A DNA stretch of 64,000 nucleotides from Acanthacorydalis orientalis (Eukaryota; Arthropoda; Insecta; Megaloptera; Corydalidae): positions 47,732,662-47,796,661 of the forward strand of contig CM068315.1 in assembly GCA_034766995.1 (NCBI GenBank). Direction: 5' to 3'. Below the pieces are notes generated by a model that made no database searches, had not been told where the DNA came from, and worked only from the letters and a program-made list of their open reading frames with translations. Numbering within the stretch: the first letter of the stretch is position 1; each line of letters begins with the position of its first letter. This document shows, one piece after another, positions 59,007 through 64,000 of this stretch. The translations under genes were made by a program, and so were the position numbers.

Positions 59007-59834
59007 GGCGCATGCAATTGTCCGGTGCGACGAGTGCGCTCGTCCGCCTAGTGTCCTTTTTTTGACGGTTCGGTACGACGTGTTCGTGAACGCTGGCCAG
59101 CAAGTGTTTCGTTTCCGGCGTGCCCCATTTCCTTCCCTTTACTTGCCTGGCCAAAAAGCCGGTTAATCTTACACGAATGCTTTGGATGCCAAGTTGGTGT
59201 ATGTTTCGACAAAGGGTATGTAACAAGTTACTATATGTGTTACCTGTCTGTTCTAGTCACAGTGAGAATGTGAGAACGTAGTTATGGATTTTTCAATATT
59301 TTGTCAAGAAGAATATAAGACTGCATTGAAATGTACGTATAGGAGTCATCTGATGTGTAATATTTATATTGAAAAATCAATTATATATTAAGCTAAAACA
59401 CCTTCATATAAACAGATGTCTAGATTACAAAAATAAAAAAGTTTAAATAAGAAAATATAAATGATCTGAAAAAAGTATTTGTTTTCATAAAAAGTCTACA
59501 TTTTAAAATTATGTCCATAAATTTTTAAAATAACTAAACATAAGTTACAAAAATGTTATAAAATGTCTACTGTTTTAAAAGAATGTTATACTCCTATGAA
59601 GTTGAACACTATTTTAATGTTTGTAGTCATCTTGGTAATTGATATCCAAAATTTTTACCTATTTTAATTTTTTTTATTTACTGTTTTATTTCTGTTTAAA
59701 AATATTAAGTATAAACTGAATCAGGGCAAGTGTGAATGTGTGTATGTATAAATGTATATATTTGACAATGTGTGTATGTTTGTTTATGTATGTGCTTGTA
59801 TGATTGCATACATGTATGTATGCATGTATGTGTT

Positions 59835-59873
<39 letters not shown>

Positions 59874-59881
59874 TGATGATG
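59007..59881 (+). other. 3' UTR region of Pka-C1
   Basis: Balanced composition continues to about 59170 and then turns AT-rich, consistent with a 3' UTR. A candidate AATAAA is at 59432-59437. A TATG/TG-rich microsatellite and a short TA array (about 59835-59873) precede MITE copy B. The real transcript end is not determinable. Confidence 0.45.
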
Positions 59882-60169
<288 letters not shown>

Positions 60170-60388
60170 TAAAACATGTACACACTTTGTTTAGGCGATT
60201 GTCAGATTCTGTATATTCCATATTTTTATGAAGAGAGAAACTAAACCTTTATATTTAATGGAGTTAAACATCTTATTGTAATGTTAAAATTGATATTTAT
60301 TGAAAGATCTGAGATAAGTACATTTTGCTAAGTTTAAATATATATAATTTCTTAATTATAAAAAGGTATTAATTTATGTTATATTTAC

Positions 60389-60389
<1 letters not shown>

Positions 60390-60468
<79 letters not shown>
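60390..60468. repeat. (TA)n microsatellite
   Basis: About 78 bp of TA repeat. Confidence 0.95.
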
Positions 60469-60472
<4 letters not shown>

Positions 60473-62070
60473 GTTTGTTTGTATGTAAGTCACATAATTT
60501 ATAATGAAATATAAGTCTGAAGATATAAAAAAAATAAGAAAATATCTAATTAATAACAGATACATACTTTTTAATTCTGTAAGATATACATTTACTTTTA
60601 TTTGAATTGATATATTTTAAATATTTTCTAATAAAATAGTATATTTTTTCCTATAAAATTAATGTATATTTGAAAATATATTACATTGGTGAAAAATAAA
60701 ATATTTTTTTTATCGAAAATAAGATAAACTGCAATAGATGTTTTTTCGAATCATTTACTGTGGAGTAAGGAAACCGCATAGATATTGAACGAATCCGTGT
60801 ATTATTTGTTTTTATGTATTTTATTCAAATATATTTGCGTTTATAATATGTATAACCCATATTTATGATCGTATATATGTTTGTGTTTGTAATTGTATTG
60901 TATGTTGTTTTTGATGTATGTGTGTTTATTTTCGAATTTGCTAAGAAATTTAATTTTGTTCGTAATTCTCAGAAGAAAATAGTGATTTAGTAGTATTTAA
61001 TATGCGATATTTATAATTATTAATCACAGATCTGTACTTGTAAAATAGAAAAGTGTATTATATTTGAAAAAAAGTTTGTATTTATATGCATATTTAATTT
61101 ATTTACATATGCATTTTCATGTAAAATATATGCCATGCATATGGAGTGTAAAATTTTCTTAAAATAGTATGTTATAATTTAATGGATTTGGTAAATTTAT
61201 CACAATACTAACAAAATTTTAATATAATCAAAGCAGTTTGGCCAAAATTGCGCATTGAAAATTATATATATTCAATTTACGGTAACTTGCATAAATAAAA
61301 TATCTAAGTACCTAAATGTTATATATTATATTGTTAAAATTATTTAAAATCATTTTGTAATTTTTAAAAGTTCCATACATTTAAATTTCAGTGAGCGACT
61401 TTTGAATAAATAAAAATTGAGAGAAAATTTCTAAAAATGGTTATTTTACATAGATGTTTGAGATCTATTAATGATGACTCCTATTCGTATTATGTACATG
61501 CTGTAAAATTTTCTAAAAGTAACTCGTTACACATCTAATAGATAATTAATGCAACAATGTAACGCATCCAAAGCTCCCCTATACTCCAAAATCATCACTC
61601 CCTGTTTGCGTAGCTATTTATCAGATTCTTATCGCAATGTTTCGGAAGCAAAGCTTAAACTAAAAAAAGTATGATATCTATATGAAAGAGGACTTTATTT
61701 TCTTTTTATACGATATGATCGCCGTAACAATCGAGACGCCGACGCGTTTCCATCGACTGAAACCGCAACACAGTAAATGTAGACCGAGTTTATTTTACTA
61801 TTGACTCATTATCCTTCTACACCGACCGTATCATTCGAATCCTAGCTTTAGTATGTGCAACGTCGCTGTATATAATTGGTGGCAGGTTTTTAACAAACGG
61901 GTTTTACACGGGTAAATGTTATTTGTACGCGATTGGGCTATACTACTGGAAAAACTTGTATAACTTTAACAAATGTAAAAGTTTTAAATGATTCAGGTCT
62001 TTTTTTAATTTTCTGCTTTTAATTTCGTTGGCTGAAAACATTATTGGGAAATAAAAAAAATATTTCAAGT

Positions 62071-62102
62071 ATATATATATATATATATGTATGTGTGTAT
62101 AA

Positions 62103-62174
<72 letters not shown>
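62071..62174. repeat. Interrupted (TA)n microsatellite
   Basis: TA arrays broken by TATGTGTG near 62089, with a main run of about 60 bp at 62115-62174. Confidence 0.93.
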
Positions 62175-62177
<3 letters not shown>

Positions 62178-62871
62178 ACGAATATATACACATCATACAG
62201 ACGTACATATACATTACTTTGCGTTCGATATTAAGCAATTTAATTAAATATATACATTGTTTGAGAATTGTATATAAAAATATATATCGAAATTAATTTT
62301 ATGTTCTATGTAGAAACGTGTTACAAAGTCAATTTATTTTATTGTTATACATATATGTATAATATACAGGACACGTGCATGTATATTACATAGTATAACA
62401 TATTTATACACAACAACTGTTCACAGACACATGTATATTCTCATACATACACATACACATGTTAATTTTATAATTAATTTGTTTTCAGTAAGGAGTTTTT
62501 AATGAAATACGCACATTTTTCGATTTAAGTAAAAATGAACGAAACATTTGGTTTGCGAATAAAAATTTTCATTTACTTCGTTATAAATAAAGAGTACATG
62601 TAGGTAAAAAAAGATCAGGTTAATGTTAAATAAATGATATGAAAATAATATTCGTCAACTATTTGGTTTGATTTTGTTGTGTTGACATATTTATTCAAAT
62701 CGGGACATTTTCAAATTACTCTTTATTTTAAAAAAAAACATTCGTTGAAGTTAATATAAGAAACACGTTTAAAAGATTTTTGTTTTATCTTCTTGAAACG
62801 CCCAGTCACGTAGAAAAGTAGGTTTTTATTTGTTTAAATTAAACCTTAATCAAATATACCTAAGTGTATAC

Positions 62872-62873
<2 letters not shown>

Positions 62874-62944
<71 letters not shown>
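62874..62944. repeat. (TA)n microsatellite
   Basis: TA array with one CATA interruption. Confidence 0.95.
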
Positions 62945-62946
<2 letters not shown>

Positions 62947-63867
62947 CGTTAAATATTTTTTGTTTGTTTGAAAGTGAACTATTATTAACTAATTTTTATT
63001 AAATATTGAAATTTGTTAACAGAAAGTATGTAGATAATTTTAAAAATTAATTTGGTATTTAGTAATTATTGTAATCGTATTGTTTAAAATGCTTGTCGTT
63101 TTCTCTTTCAATATTGAAGGTATGTAATGAATATCTCAAAAGTATGTTTGTACGTCAGTAATTGAAATAATTTTCATTTATTTTATATTCTAGATAAATT
63201 TTTCATGAGTTTATTTTGTAATAAGACACATATTTATGGTTTTATTTATTTTACACTTGCTTATATATTTTGTTCTATTTATATACGTAATTTTATTTAT
63301 AAATGCTTTTACTGATGATATATTTATACAATTGTTTCTATTACATTTTAAATATGGTCTTTTGTTGCTTCAGTAAATTTGTTTATCTAATACTAGTGGA
63401 TGTATGATATAATTATTTTATTATTATTGGAATTAATTTGTCTTAAATTATCCATAATTCGAAAAAAATATTTCTTAATTTCTTTTGATATTTAAATACA
63501 TACATCTATTTTTTGTTGTGAATGTATATGTATGTACGTAAAGTTAAGTTTTTGCATTTCAAAGTTCCATTTATTGTTTCTTTAAAATAAAGTTTCGTCA
63601 GTTCAGAATTAATAAAGTTCATGTTATATTCGTTCATTCTTTCAATATGTTTTTTTTTTTTTTAGTTGATGAAATGTCTTTATTATAAAAAATGCCTTTA
63701 TTATGTTTAATTTTTGAGAAAATGTGTTATGTATTGAGTATAAAATAAAATTATTTTAATAATTTTGTAATCTATTGAAAGATCACTGCATCTATCTATG
63801 GAAGGCAACATTTAGTGAATATTGAGGTTTTATAATTTTTAAGTGTATTTAAATTGTACATTTACTG

Positions 63868-63871
<4 letters not shown>

Positions 63872-63931
<60 letters not shown>
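63872..63931. repeat. (TA)n microsatellite
   Basis: 60 bp of TA repeat near the window end. Confidence 0.95.
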
Positions 63932-63934
<3 letters not shown>

Positions 63935-64000
63935 GAATAATATATTCATTGTATCATTATTTACCAAACTTGGTAATGGTAACGTATTTTTTAGATTTTA

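Noticed and set aside
58825..59226. Minus-strand frame of 133 codons over the Pka-C1 3' end
   Set aside because: Shadow of the conserved kinase coding strand; no domain.

Overview
The window is a stretch of very AT-rich animal nuclear DNA, almost certainly from an insect and plausibly a hymenopteran (bee, ant or wasp). Reasons: spliced genes with many short GT-AG introns, insect-like orthologs throughout, many long (TA)n arrays, and remnants of mariner, Tc1, hAT-like, TTAA-target and RTE elements. The species assignment is inference; no diagnostic sequence such as a telomere or rDNA is present.

Gene-dense part (1-41 kb). Seven protein genes can be followed exon by exon. They are the 3' part of a tetraspanin (+, 1114-2343), a membrane-anchored beta-secretase-like aspartic protease (BACE, -, 6478-9193), the two-WW-domain formin-binding protein FNBP4 (+, 10191-17290), ribosomal protein S13 (-, 17990-18684), the RING/PHD/SRI protein PHRF1 (+, 19263-31887), a lysosomal cathepsin D (-, 32955-34738) and a small acidic nuclear protein resembling prothymosin alpha (-, 39550-40852). 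BACE/FNBP4 and RpS13/PHRF1 are head-to-head pairs; tetraspanin/BACE, FNBP4/RpS13 and PHRF1/cathD are tail-to-tail. All junctions given keep the reading frame, so exon limits are mostly firm. There is no operon-like functional unit. FNBP4 and PHRF1 both act in nuclear RNA/transcription biology, and the two aspartic proteases act in the secretory/lysosomal system, but nothing shows they are co-regulated.

Gene-poor part (41-64 kb). Only one convincing gene is seen: an intronless coding region for the protein kinase A catalytic subunit (Pka-C1, +, 57945-59006), with upstream ORFs in its leader. The rest is AT-rich intergenic DNA full of (TA)n arrays and small mobile elements.

Mobile and structured DNA. 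I identified a degenerate 1.65-kb Tc1-like element with IR/DR ends, a 286-bp hAT-type MITE with a perfect 8-bp target duplication, and a 34-bp element flanked by an 8-bp repeat. There is also a 77-bp mariner derivative, a 544-bp TTAA-flanked MITE, a foldback with about 98-bp arms around a (TA)n core, two inverted-orientation copies of a further MITE family, an RTE LINE 3' tail, and several strong hairpins including a twin palindrome inside PHRF1. I did not find a clearly novel multi-gene system; the most unusual material is the set of short structured elements and their tendency to abut (TA)n arrays.
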